The notes beneath the pieces are model-generated. The model was not told the origin of the DNA. It saw only the letters and a program-made list of their open reading frames with translations, and did no database searches. Positions 7,110 through 13,831 of a DNA stretch of 64,000 nucleotides are shown one piece after another (within the stretch, counting starts at the first letter, position 1; every line of letters begins with the position of its first letter). The stretch spans positions 124,001 to 188,000 of the forward strand of contig QAYY01000003.1 of NCBI GenBank assembly GCA_003054665.1, read 5' to 3'. Made by a program: the position numbers and the translations under genes. Source of the DNA: Opitutaceae bacterium EW11 (GTDB lineage: Bacteria > Verrucomicrobiota > Verrucomicrobiia > Opitutales > Opitutaceae).

Positions 7110-7853
7110 ATGGAATTCAGTCCCAACAACAAAGTCGTCAAACTCTGCCTTCAAGCCATGGAACTCGAGAGCGCGGGCGGGATGGCCGAGGCGAAGGCGC
7201 TGTTCATGGTCGCTTGGAACGAAGCGGCGGATGACTCGGAAAAGTTCATCGCCGCTCACTACGTCGCCCGCCATCAGGAGAGCGCTTCCGCCCGGCTGGA
7301 ATGGCTCGAAACCGACCTGCGCCTCGCCTTGGCGATCAATGATGACTCCGTGCGAAGCGCCCTCCCCCTGCTCTATGCCAGGATCGCAGAGTGCCACGAT
7401 GAATTGGGCGCCCCCGACAAGGCGAAGGAGTATCGGGCCCTCGCAACGTCGTTCAGGGACTTCTTTTCGGATCCAGGTCCTTTCTACCATGGAACGAAGG
7501 CGGACCTGCGGGTCGGCGACCTGCTCACACCAGGCGGGGCTTCCAACTACCAGCCCGACCTCAGGATGAATCACATCTACTTCACCTCTCGCGTCCATGG
7601 GGCCGGTTTGGCTGCGTCCCTGGCGAAGGGCGACGGGCGTGAGCGGGTCTATGTGGTGGAGCCGACCGGCGCGGTGGAGAACGATCCCAACGTCACGAAC
7701 AACAAATTTCCCGGCAACCCCACACGCTCCTATCGCTCCCGTGAACCGTTGAAGATAGTCGGCGAAGCGACCGATTGGGCGAGGCAATCCCCGAACGATC
7801 TCCAGGAATGGCGAGCCAAGCTGGCCAAGGGCAGCGGCAAGATCGTCAATTGA
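7110..7853 (+). CDS. arr: Helical-repeat / Arr-type rifampin ADP-ribosyltransferase fusion
   Basis: This 247-residue fusion protein starts with residues 1-118, a helical TPR-like domain (KLCLQAMELES, AHYVARHQES, LLYARIAECHDELG). It is similar to small proteins that I recall as stand-alone genes in Bacteroidota. Residues 122-240 are a full Arr domain, which inactivates rifamycins by NAD-dependent ADP-ribosylation: FYHGTK (H127), HIYF (Y157) and EPTGAVENDPN (D192) correspond to the His-Tyr-Asp set of Arr enzymes, and KFPGNPTRSYR is a family hallmark. The ATG at 7110 is chosen because homology begins at MEFSPNN; the 41 upstream codons have no coding character. Classical Arr is about 140-150 residues, so the extra domain is unusual. 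The gene stands alone, followed by repeat S2. Confidence 0.88.
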   Translation: MEFSPNNKVVKLCLQAMELESAGGMAEAKALFMVAWNEAADDSEKFIAAHYVARHQESASARLEWLETDLRLALAINDDSVRSALPLLYARIAECHDELGAPDKAKEYRALATSFRDFFSDPGPFYHGTKADLRVGDLLTPGGASNYQPDLRMNHIYFTSRVHGAGLAASLAKGDGRERVYVVEPTGAVENDPNVTNNKFPGNPTRSYRSREPLKIVGEATDWARQSPNDLQEWRAKLAKGSGKIVN

Positions 7854-7916
7854 CCGAAAGCTCCGCCAGACGCGACTGGAGGAAAGCCACCCGCACGGGG
7901 TCAAGGGTGGGCTGAC

Positions 7917-8015
7917 GACAGGTAACGTTTCGAAAGAGCGTTCGGGTTGACATCGGCGAGGCGGCAAACCGAGGCGGCTGTCTCCAGCTCAGCAATACCT
8001 CCGTTGGGTGTTGAG
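7917..8015 (+). repeat. Accessory-gene spacer repeat S2
   Basis: This is the second copy of the S repeat: GACAGGTAACGTTTCGAA, then GAGCGTTCGGGTTG, then GCGGCTGTCTCCAGCTCAGC, ending CCGTTGGGTGTTGAG. It differs from S1 by a 13-base insertion that duplicates GAGGCGG. It lies between the Arr fusion and the LOG-family gene. Confidence 0.85.
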
Positions 8016-8076
8016 CCCGCCGGCGTTCGAAGGCGCTTGCTTGCGCAAGCGTCATGCCGGCTGTAGGCGTGGCTCA
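8012..8076 (+). other. Three-tier inverted repeat before the LOG-family gene
   Basis: Nested stems are visible: TGAGCC (8012-8017) with GGCTCA (8071-8076), GCCGGC (8019-8024) with GCCGGC (8056-8061), and CGCTTGC (8034-8040) with GCAAGCG (8045-8051) around a ttgc loop. The structure ends 21 bases before the LOG-family start codon. It may fold in the leader RNA, or be the terminal hairpin of the S repeat; the S1 copy carries a smaller hairpin at the same place. Confidence 0.6.
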
Positions 8077-8097
8077 TCATTCACCTCTGGAACGAAG

Positions 8098-8694
8098 ATG
8101 CAGATCACCGTTTATTGTTCGTCGAGCGCGGCAACCCCGGTTTCCTATAGAGATGCCGCCTTTCGCCTTGGCTCGCTCTGTGCGAAACGACAGGTCGGTG
8201 TAGTCTATGGCGGCGGCGGTATTGGATCGATGGGCCATCTGGCTGACGGCGTGCTGTCCGAAGGAGGCCGGATTCTCGGTGTGATGCCGCACTTCATGCG
8301 CGAGCTCGAGTGGGCCCACGCGGGTGTGGCGGATGTGGTGTGGACCGACGATCTTTCCGAACGGAAAAAGCTATTGATGGAACGGGGCGAGGCTTTGGTG
8401 GCTTTGCCCGGCGGTTCCGGCACGCTCGAAGAGCTGCTGGAAGCGATCACCGCGAAGCGACTCGGAATCTACCTGCGGCCCATAATCATCGTGAACCAGA
8501 ACGGGTTCTTTGACGGCCTGATTACGCTCCTGGATCGCTGCATCTCCGAGGAGTTCATGGACGCCCGGCACCGCCAGATGTGGACGGTCGTCGGAAGCGT
8601 CGACGAGGTCTTCGACGCCATCGCCGCAGCCCCCGCGTGGTCGGCGCAGGCACGGGCCTTTGCTACAAAATCGCCCAAACAGAAAGGACCATGA
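8098..8694 (+). CDS. LOG-family (TIGR00730) nucleoside monophosphate phosphoribohydrolase
   Basis: This 198-residue protein is the usual length for bacterial LOG proteins, which hydrolyse (cytokinin) nucleoside 5'-monophosphates to free base and ribose 5-phosphate. The diagnostic motifs are GGGGIGSMG (38-46) and PGGSGTLEE (104-112), with the catalytic arginine expected in SERKK (R89) and glutamate E112. Older annotations call such proteins 'lysine decarboxylase', which is misleading. The ATG at 8098 is chosen because the conserved strand MQITVYCSSS begins there; 30 upstream codons in frame run through repeat S2's hairpin. It is the third member of the repeat-separated accessory genes and is followed by the shortened repeat S3. 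Confidence 0.88.
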   Translation: MQITVYCSSSAATPVSYRDAAFRLGSLCAKRQVGVVYGGGGIGSMGHLADGVLSEGGRILGVMPHFMRELEWAHAGVADVVWTDDLSERKKLLMERGEALVALPGGSGTLEELLEAITAKRLGIYLRPIIIVNQNGFFDGLITLLDRCISEEFMDARHRQMWTVVGSVDEVFDAIAAAPAWSAQARAFATKSPKQKGP

Positions 8695-8752
8695 AAGGGG
8701 GTAGGGTATAGATATCTAGATCGGGCAATCTGTAGTGGGTCAATGGCTGACT

Positions 8753-8790
8753 GTTGACAGGCATCGCTCCGAACGCGCCTTTCCGCTCCA
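8753..8790 (+). repeat. Accessory-gene spacer repeat S3 (divergent, shortened)
   Basis: TGTTGACAGGCATCGCTCCG followed by AACGCGCCTTTCCG aligns with the first third of S1 at about 70% identity. The remainder of the unit (CTGTCTCCAGCTC onward) is missing. It lies between the LOG-family gene and the Kelch gene. Confidence 0.5.
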
Positions 8791-8822
8791 TCGGTCTGGC
8801 GTTCGTGACAAAGGCGTAGTGC

Positions 8823-9993
8823 CTACTTGGATTCCACAACAGGCACTGCAACGTCTCGCGGCGAAACGCCCGGGGACGCTGAGCGGGTGGGCTGAAATCT
8901 CTGGATGGCATCCAGCGGTTCTGCGAATCGGTCGGGCTTCCCGCCGAAAAGATAGATCGCGCCGTTTACCGTTGCTGCGGCGACGTGGCGTGCAGGCGTA
9001 TACCCCAGGGTGAACGTTTCAGATTTCTTGGTTCTGAGATCATATGAAATGATCTCTGTCGGATTCTCATAGTTGCCGAAGAGGAATAGATGATCGCCGA
9101 GGAATACCGTGGCCTGGGCACTGCATCCTCGGCAGAGCGACGGTGCACGACTCCAGGTGGACGAGGCAGGACTAAAGGAAGACCGTGTCGGACGTATGCG
9201 TGCCGTCGTAACCGCCCGCCACCACGACGAAGGGACCGTCCACGACGGTCGCATCTCCCAACGTGGCGAGGGGCGCAGGGATGCCTTCCGACCATTTCTT
9301 GGCCGATAGATCGTAGATCGCGACGCGGTTTGTCCGGGCCAACCGTGTTTTTCTATAGGTTCTCTTACCTCCGATGACATACAGCTTGTCATCGATCACG
9401 ACGCAGCCGAACTCCGAGCGGGCTTCCGGCATGTTGCCCGTCGTTGTGACTTCTGCCGTATCGACGTCGAGGGTTTCGATCAACCTTTGTAGTCCCAAGG
9501 GCTGACCGCCCTCGAACGACGCTTCAGACACGAGATCGCTGGCAACGGCATTCCTGTTTGCGCCAGGCCGAGTTCGGACGAGATCCCGACGGCTCGTCAT
9601 GTTTATCTGACCGGCAGAGCCGGCTACAGAACTGGCACCTCCTAGAATGTAGATCTTCCGCCCGAACACGACAGCCCGGTGCCAGAGGCGAGGCGTCTTT
9701 AAGGCGGCAAATGCGACGGACTGCCCCGTCCTAGTATCAAACCGCTCTATCGAGGAGAGGATCTTCCCCGTGCCGCCCTGTCCGCCGATAACATAGACGT
9801 ACGGCCCGACTGCGACCGCCGCTGCGGCGAAACGCTTTTCCAACATGTGGAATTCTCCCGTCTTTTTGAGAGGAACCGAGTCACGGACGGTGAGCTGGGG
9901 AAGCTCGACTGCCGCATTCTGTGGCAGGCCGCGAGTTGGAAGCAGGGCCAGGAGCACCAAGAAAATCGGGTGACACGCTCTATTCATGGCCAT
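8823..9993 (-). pseudogene. Secreted Kelch-repeat protein, frameshifted
   Basis: On the minus strand a signal peptide (MNRACHPIFLVLLALLPTRG) starts a Kelch beta-propeller with blades marked by YVIGGQGG, IYILGGASS, LYVIGGKRT and VVVAGGYDG. That frame hits a stop at about 9172 (VFL-stop). In the neighbouring frame the next blades (LFLFGNYEN, IYLFGGKPD) continue to a stop at 8823. Joining the two frames near 9172-9180 restores a full propeller, so a one- or two-base indel (2-base loss or 1-base gain) separates them. The gene is either a recent pseudogene or carries a sequence error. Starts at 9993 (MAMNR) and 9987 (MNR) are both possible. It is transcribed against the preceding accessory genes. 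Confidence 0.75.
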
Positions 9994-10320
9994 GCCAGAA
10001 TCTGTGTTTGGCGTGCCGAGATGGACACTGAGCACCGGTTTTCCTCAGCTGTTATCGACACGGCGATTGTCCCGCGAAGCATGGGCCTACCTTAGCCAGC
10101 CGAACGGTAGTTGCCACGTGAATTCGATGAATCTGTTGAAGGATGACTTCCCGATTATCAACAAGTCGCGGGTGATCACATCGCGGGAGCAGGCTTCGGA
10201 TATGTAGATGAACATTGCTGGTAGGGGCCGTGGTCGAACGGCCATGCGTCTCGGCTGTGAATAAGTCGTCGCTGTATAAAGTTGAGCTGGGGCGGCGAGA
10301 GCTCCTCAACTCGGTTTGTT
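9994..10320. other. Spacer without recognised gene; dyad near its right end
   Basis: I see no gene or RNA. A hairpin GGCCGT-ggtcga-ACGGCC lies near 10228-10245. A TATAAA (10275-10280) overlaps a dyad AGTTGAG (10280-10286) / CTCAACT (10305-10311), with inner GAGCT/AGCTC, ending nine bases before the GNAT start. The latter could be a promoter with an operator, or a leader hairpin. Confidence 0.45.
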
Positions 10321-10767
10321 ATGAAAATCCGAAAGACCGTGGCGGAGGATTTGACGGAGATTCGCGAACTGCTGGTCGACCTGGGGTATCCCTGCGATCC
10401 GGCACTCCTGCGCCGCAGGATGGCGGAGATGTCCGCCGACCAAACGGAGGATCTTCTCGTCGCGGAAGGCGAGGCGGGGCGCGTGCTCGCGGTGATCTCG
10501 ATCCACTATGTTCCGCAGCTGCCGCTGGCGGGCGATTTCGCCCGGATCAGTTATTTCTGCGTCGGGGCGGGCGCTCGGAGCCGGGGCCTCGGCCGGACCA
10601 TCGAGGCGGAGGTTGTTCGGCGCGCCACCGCGCGGAAGTGCGACCGGATCGAGCTGCATTGCCACTCCCGGCGGGTCGATGCGCATCGGTTCTACCAGGC
10701 CCGCGGCTACATCGAAGCGCCCAAGTATTTCGTGAAACACCTGACGACGACCCGCGCGGGAGCGTAG
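10321..10767 (+). CDS. GNAT-family N-acetyltransferase
   Basis: This 148-residue protein has the GNAT fold. The N-terminal strand-helix is KIRKTVAEDLTEIRELL, and residues about 55-75 form the central strands. The acetyl-CoA pyrophosphate loop is at about 80-92 (GARSRGLGRTI, R-x-x-G-x-G type), followed by a long helix, the strand DRIELHC and the C-terminal HRFYQARGYIEAPKYF typical of GNATs. The substrate is not predictable; small-molecule or antibiotic acetylation is possible. The ATG at 10321 is chosen over 10282 because the fold begins there and a dyad occupies the preceding sequence. It is a single-gene unit. Confidence 0.85.
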   Translation: MKIRKTVAEDLTEIRELLVDLGYPCDPALLRRRMAEMSADQTEDLLVAEGEAGRVLAVISIHYVPQLPLAGDFARISYFCVGAGARSRGLGRTIEAEVVRRATARKCDRIELHCHSRRVDAHRFYQARGYIEAPKYFVKHLTTTRAGA

Positions 10768-10904
10768 TCGGGTGGGACGACGAGCGCGGCCGGCCACCGC
10801 TGGCGGCACCGGGCTTTTGCCTCGGTGGGTTTTTGCGCGCGCTGTGCTGGGGGCGGACGGCCTCGCGCCTCGCCAAGTGTGTGCGCGCTTGGTGCGGTGC
10901 CGCC

Positions 10905-11720
10905 ATGAGCATTTCCCAAGCCGAGAAGGGCCGGCGGTTTTTGAGCCTTCACCAGGCGCCGGGGACGTTTGTGATCCCGAATCCGTGGGACGCCGGATCG
11001 GCGCGGCTTTTGGCGGCGCTCGAGTTTTCGGCGTTGGCGACGTCGAGCGCCGCGATCGCGGGCTCGTGGGGCCGGCGCGATTACGGGCTGTGCCGCGACG
11101 AGGCGCTGGCGCGTGCCCGGGAAATCGTCGAGGCGGTGGACCTGCCGGTCTCGGCGGACCTGGAAGACGGCTTCGGCCGGGCGCCGGAGGCGGTCGCGGA
11201 GACGGTGCGGCTCGCGATCGAGACGGGGCTCGCCGGCTGTTCGATCGAGGACGCGGCCGGGGACGGCAAACCGCTGGACCTGTCGCTCGCGACGGAACGG
11301 GTGGCGGCGGCGGTCGAAGTCGCGCGCAAGGCGCCGTTTCCCTTCCTGATCACGGCCCGGGCGGAGAACTACTGCCGGGATTGTCGGGATCTCGCGGATA
11401 CGATTGCCCGCCTGCAGGCCTACGAACGGGCCGGAGCGGACGTGTTGTTCGCGCCGGGCGTGCCGGAGCTGGCGTCGGTGAGGGCGATCGTAGGCTCCGT
11501 CTCCAAACCGTTGAACGTCGTCGGCACGATGCAGGGCGGCGCGCTCACGGTGGCGCAACTCGCGGAGGCGGGCGTGAAACGCATCAGCCTGGCCGCGGCG
11601 CTGTATCGGGCGGCGCTCACGGGCCTGCGCGACGCGGCGGCCGAGGTGAAAGACCGCGGCACGTTCACCTTTGCCGGCCGCACGTTGTCGCCGGCCGAGC
11701 AGAGCCAGCTGATGCGGTAG
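10905..11720 (+). CDS. Isocitrate lyase/PEP mutase-family protein
   Basis: This 271-residue (beta/alpha)8 enzyme belongs to the phosphoenolpyruvate mutase / isocitrate lyase superfamily, whose members make or break C-C or C-P bonds next to a carboxylate using Mg2+. Visible are the substrate-loop start FVIPNPWDAGSARLL (22-36), the metal-binding SADLEDGFG (about 84-92), SIEDA (about 109-113), ITARAENY (about 148-155) and a KPLNVV-type strand near 203. The K-[KR]-C-G-H lyase loop of true (methyl)isocitrate lyases is absent, so it is likely one of the short 'PEP phosphonomutase-like' proteins of unknown substrate. The ATG at 10905 begins the family homology. It lies 137 bases after the GNAT gene in the same direction. 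Confidence 0.85.
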   Translation: MSISQAEKGRRFLSLHQAPGTFVIPNPWDAGSARLLAALEFSALATSSAAIAGSWGRRDYGLCRDEALARAREIVEAVDLPVSADLEDGFGRAPEAVAETVRLAIETGLAGCSIEDAAGDGKPLDLSLATERVAAAVEVARKAPFPFLITARAENYCRDCRDLADTIARLQAYERAGADVLFAPGVPELASVRAIVGSVSKPLNVVGTMQGGALTVAQLAEAGVKRISLAAALYRAALTGLRDAAAEVKDRGTFTFAGRTLSPAEQSQLMR

Positions 11721-12030
11721 CGCGCGGATCTCGGCTCAACGCGCGCCGAGCGCGCAGGCGATGCAGCAGCCCCGCGCCGCCGCTCTTTGCGTGCGAGTGA
11801 AAACGGCGAGAGGGGCGCGCGAGACGCTTCGCGCAGTCCACGCGCGGTTCATTTTCGTGGCTGTCGTCGGGCGGTGTATCCGGTTTTCGGTGGCATTGAG
11901 AATGTTCGTGACATCGCTCGTTCGGAGGAGCGGAGTCGGAGGGTCTTCCAACTACGGCCGCTGGCGTTCACGCTTTCCGCGGGAGCAGTCGAGCGGCTGC
12001 CGCCCATCAATCCTCTCTCACCGATCCCCC
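11721..12030. other. Spacer, nothing recognised
   Basis: This is a GC-rich gap between two plus-strand genes. I see no gene, RNA, repeat copy or clear promoter in it. The open frame at 11761 is merely continuous with the next gene. Confidence 0.5.
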
Positions 12031-12933
12031 ATGACGACCCACCGTGTGAGCCGTTTTTTCACGAAGCTTGGATGCGCTGCTGTGTGCGCACTCCTGATGA
12101 CGTTTGCCGCGCCGGCGCGCGGGCAGCCGACGGAGGCGTTCCGCGCGATGAATCGCCCGGCGAAGCCGTTCAAGATCGTCTCGAATATCTATTATGTCGG
12201 CGCCTCGGATATTGCGTCGTATCTCATCGTCACGCCGAAGGGCGCGATCCTGCTCGAAGGCGGCTTTGTGGAAACGGCGCCGCAGATCGTGAATAACGTC
12301 CGCGAACTGGGTTTTGCGGTGGAGAACGTGAAGATTCTGCTCACGAGCCACGCGCATATCGACCACGTGGGAGGACTGGCGGAGTTGAAGCGCTTGAGCG
12401 GCGCGACGCTGGTGGCGACGGCGCCGGAGGCCGAGATGCTGAAGCGTGGCGGAAAAGGGGATTTCCAGTACGGCGACAACCTGCTGTTCCCGGCGGTCGA
12501 CGTGGACCGGGTCGTCGGCGACGGCGACACGGTCGAACTCGGGGGCGTCGTCCTGACGGCGCACCTTACGCCGGGCCACACGAAGGGATCGACGACGTGG
12601 ACGATGTCGGTAGTGGACGGCGGCGTGACGCGCCAAGTCGTGTTTATGGCGAGCCTGAGCACGCCCGGCTACGACGTGGTCAACAACCCCGCGTATCCGA
12701 ACCTCGGGAAAGACATCCTCCGCTCGGTGGAAACCCTGAGAACCTTGCCCTGCGACGTGTATCTGGCTCCGCACGGATACGCTTTCGCGCTCGATGCGAA
12801 ACGCGCGAAGCTCGGGACGGAGCCGAATCCTTTCATCGATCCGAACGGTTATCGCGCCGCGCTCGACGACGCGGAGAAAGACATCCGCCGGAAGCTGGTC
12901 GCAGCCGAAAAGAAAGCGGCGGAGAAGAAATAG
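12031..12933 (+). CDS. Subclass B3-like metallo-beta-lactamase-fold hydrolase
   Basis: This 300-residue secreted zinc hydrolase has a signal peptide spanning about 1-31 (cleavage near ARGQ). Zinc ligands appear in the B3 pattern: SHAHIDH (H107, H109, D111, H112), GHT (H182) and APHG (H247). The run PGYDVVNNPAYPN (211-223) and TLPCDVYLAPH (237-247) match what I know of B3 enzymes. B3 beta-lactamases hydrolyse penicillins, cephalosporins and carbapenems in the periplasm. Environmental relatives are often weak or serve other substrates, so the activity needs testing. The ATG at 12031 is chosen because it starts the signal peptide. The lysine-rich C-terminus (AAEKKAAEKK) is unusual. It is a lone gene followed by a repeat cluster. 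Confidence 0.85.
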   Translation: MTTHRVSRFFTKLGCAAVCALLMTFAAPARGQPTEAFRAMNRPAKPFKIVSNIYYVGASDIASYLIVTPKGAILLEGGFVETAPQIVNNVRELGFAVENVKILLTSHAHIDHVGGLAELKRLSGATLVATAPEAEMLKRGGKGDFQYGDNLLFPAVDVDRVVGDGDTVELGGVVLTAHLTPGHTKGSTTWTMSVVDGGVTRQVVFMASLSTPGYDVVNNPAYPNLGKDILRSVETLRTLPCDVYLAPHGYAFALDAKRAKLGTEPNPFIDPNGYRAALDDAEKDIRRKLVAAEKKAAEKK

Positions 12934-13005
12934 CCGGAGGCAAACGCGAGTCGCGCGAGCTTGGATCCGCTGGGGGCGGGCCGCTGGCCCGCCGTCGCCG
13001 ACCGA

Positions 13006-13046
13006 GTTGCGACGTCGCAGGTGCGGGGTGAGGGCACCCCGCCCAC
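13006..13046. repeat. Palindromic repeat family A, half unit 3
   Basis: Only one arm is present, starting at GTTGCGACGTCGCAGG and ending CCGCCCAC, with the internal hairpin GGGGTGAGGGCACCCC. Confidence 0.8.
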
Positions 13047-13082
13047 ATCGGACGGCGAGATCGCTTCGGGGCGTTTCTCATC

Positions 13083-13101
13083 GGCATCGGAATCCGATGC
13101 C
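13083..13101. repeat. Palindrome C1
   Basis: GGCATCGGA-A-TCCGATGCC is a perfect 9+9 palindrome followed by GAGGCGCGGACGGCGCCGCG. Copies lie at 35341-35359 and 39812-39830 with the same flank. Confidence 0.8.
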
Positions 13102-13180
13102 GAGGCGCGGACGGCGCCGCGTCCTCCAGGGTGGATACGGCAGCGAGTCTCAGTGTTGCCCCGTTCGGCGGCTGAATAGG

Positions 13181-13284
13181 CCGTGTTTCGTCAATCCACG
13201 CTTGCGGGTGGGTCGGCGCGTACCTGCGACGACAGCTTCGCTCTGCCTGCGTGAAGCCGCGATTTCGCGAGCAACGCAGACTGC
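13181..13284. repeat. Repeat family B, left half (copy 1)
   Basis: The copy contains ACGCTTGCGGGTGGGTCGGC, then CCTGCGACGACAGCTTCGCT. It matches the left half of the full elements at 15806 and 23061; the right arm is missing. Confidence 0.75.
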
Positions 13285-13293
13285 CCCTCCCTC

Positions 13294-13350
13294 CTGGAGT
13301 GCGGCGAGCTCTCGCCGCCTTTGGCGGGCGAGCCCTGGCTCGCCCGCGCG
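13294..13350. repeat. Double-hairpin repeat D1
   Basis: Two adjoining hairpins are present: GCGGCGAG-ct-CTCGCCGC, and GCGGGCGAGCC-ct-GGCTCGCCCGC. The same module occurs inverted at 35533-35588. Confidence 0.8.
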
Positions 13351-13389
13351 TCGCGCCACCCGCAAGCGTGCGCCAGAGAGGGCCGGCGC

Positions 13390-13431
13390 GTTTGCGACGT
13401 CTCAGGTGCGGGGTGGGGGCACCCCGCCCAC
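13390..13431. repeat. Palindromic repeat family A, half unit 4
   Basis: The arm starts GTTTGCGACGTCTCAGG and ends CCGCCCAC, with internal hairpin GGGGTGGGGGCACCCC. Confidence 0.8.
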
Positions 13432-13831
13432 AACTCGGAGGGTTCGGGTCGGGCCGGGGATCGAATGGGAGCGCGGGCCGCTGGCCGCGGTAGAGCAAGT
13501 TGCGGGCGGGACGGTTTCAAGCGTCTTCCCGTGCTGGATACCGTCGTTCGGGGGCGGATCTGGGGCGATACGAGCCGTCGATCGCTATTGGGTGTGTGTG
13601 ATCGGTGACGGTTAGGAAAAAAGCGCACGAAAACAACGGGAGGGTAGGATTTGTCCTTCACCGACGACGACTGCGCTTTCATACGTGGGCGCGTCAGCTC
13701 CTGGGAGGATCCGTGTGAGGGAGAAGGAGACGACGCTTTGGGTTAGCGCATAGAGGTTCGGGCTGCTCTTCCGCAGTATCGATCGCCTGAGAGCTGCAGT
13801 CGTTGGTTCAGACAACCCTTATTCAACTACG

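Larger units (their letters stand above)
12934..13831. other. Gene-free spacer with a dense repeat cluster
   Basis: The spacer contains, in order: a 'gggccgctggcccgc' element (about 12975-12990), half-unit A3 (13006-13046), palindrome C1 (13083-13101), half-unit B1 (13181-13284), double hairpin D1 (13294-13350), half-unit A4 (13390-13431) and another 'gggccgctggcc' element (about 13472-13486). The last 330 bases (13500-13831) hold no repeat or gene that I recognise, and presumably contain the promoter of the next gene. Confidence 0.7.

Noticed and set aside
6703-8076. S repeats as integron attC sites
   Set aside because: Both S1 and S2 end in GTTGGGT, which fits the attC R' core, and arr is a known cassette gene. 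However, no matching RYYYAAC partner occurs at the other end, the arms next to these ends are not complementary, and no integrase is in the window. The cassette idea is kept only as an open finding.
10215-10904. N-terminal extension of the PEP mutase-family protein
   Set aside because: The 230 upstream codons overlap the GNAT gene in another frame and have no family similarity; the homology begins at 10905.
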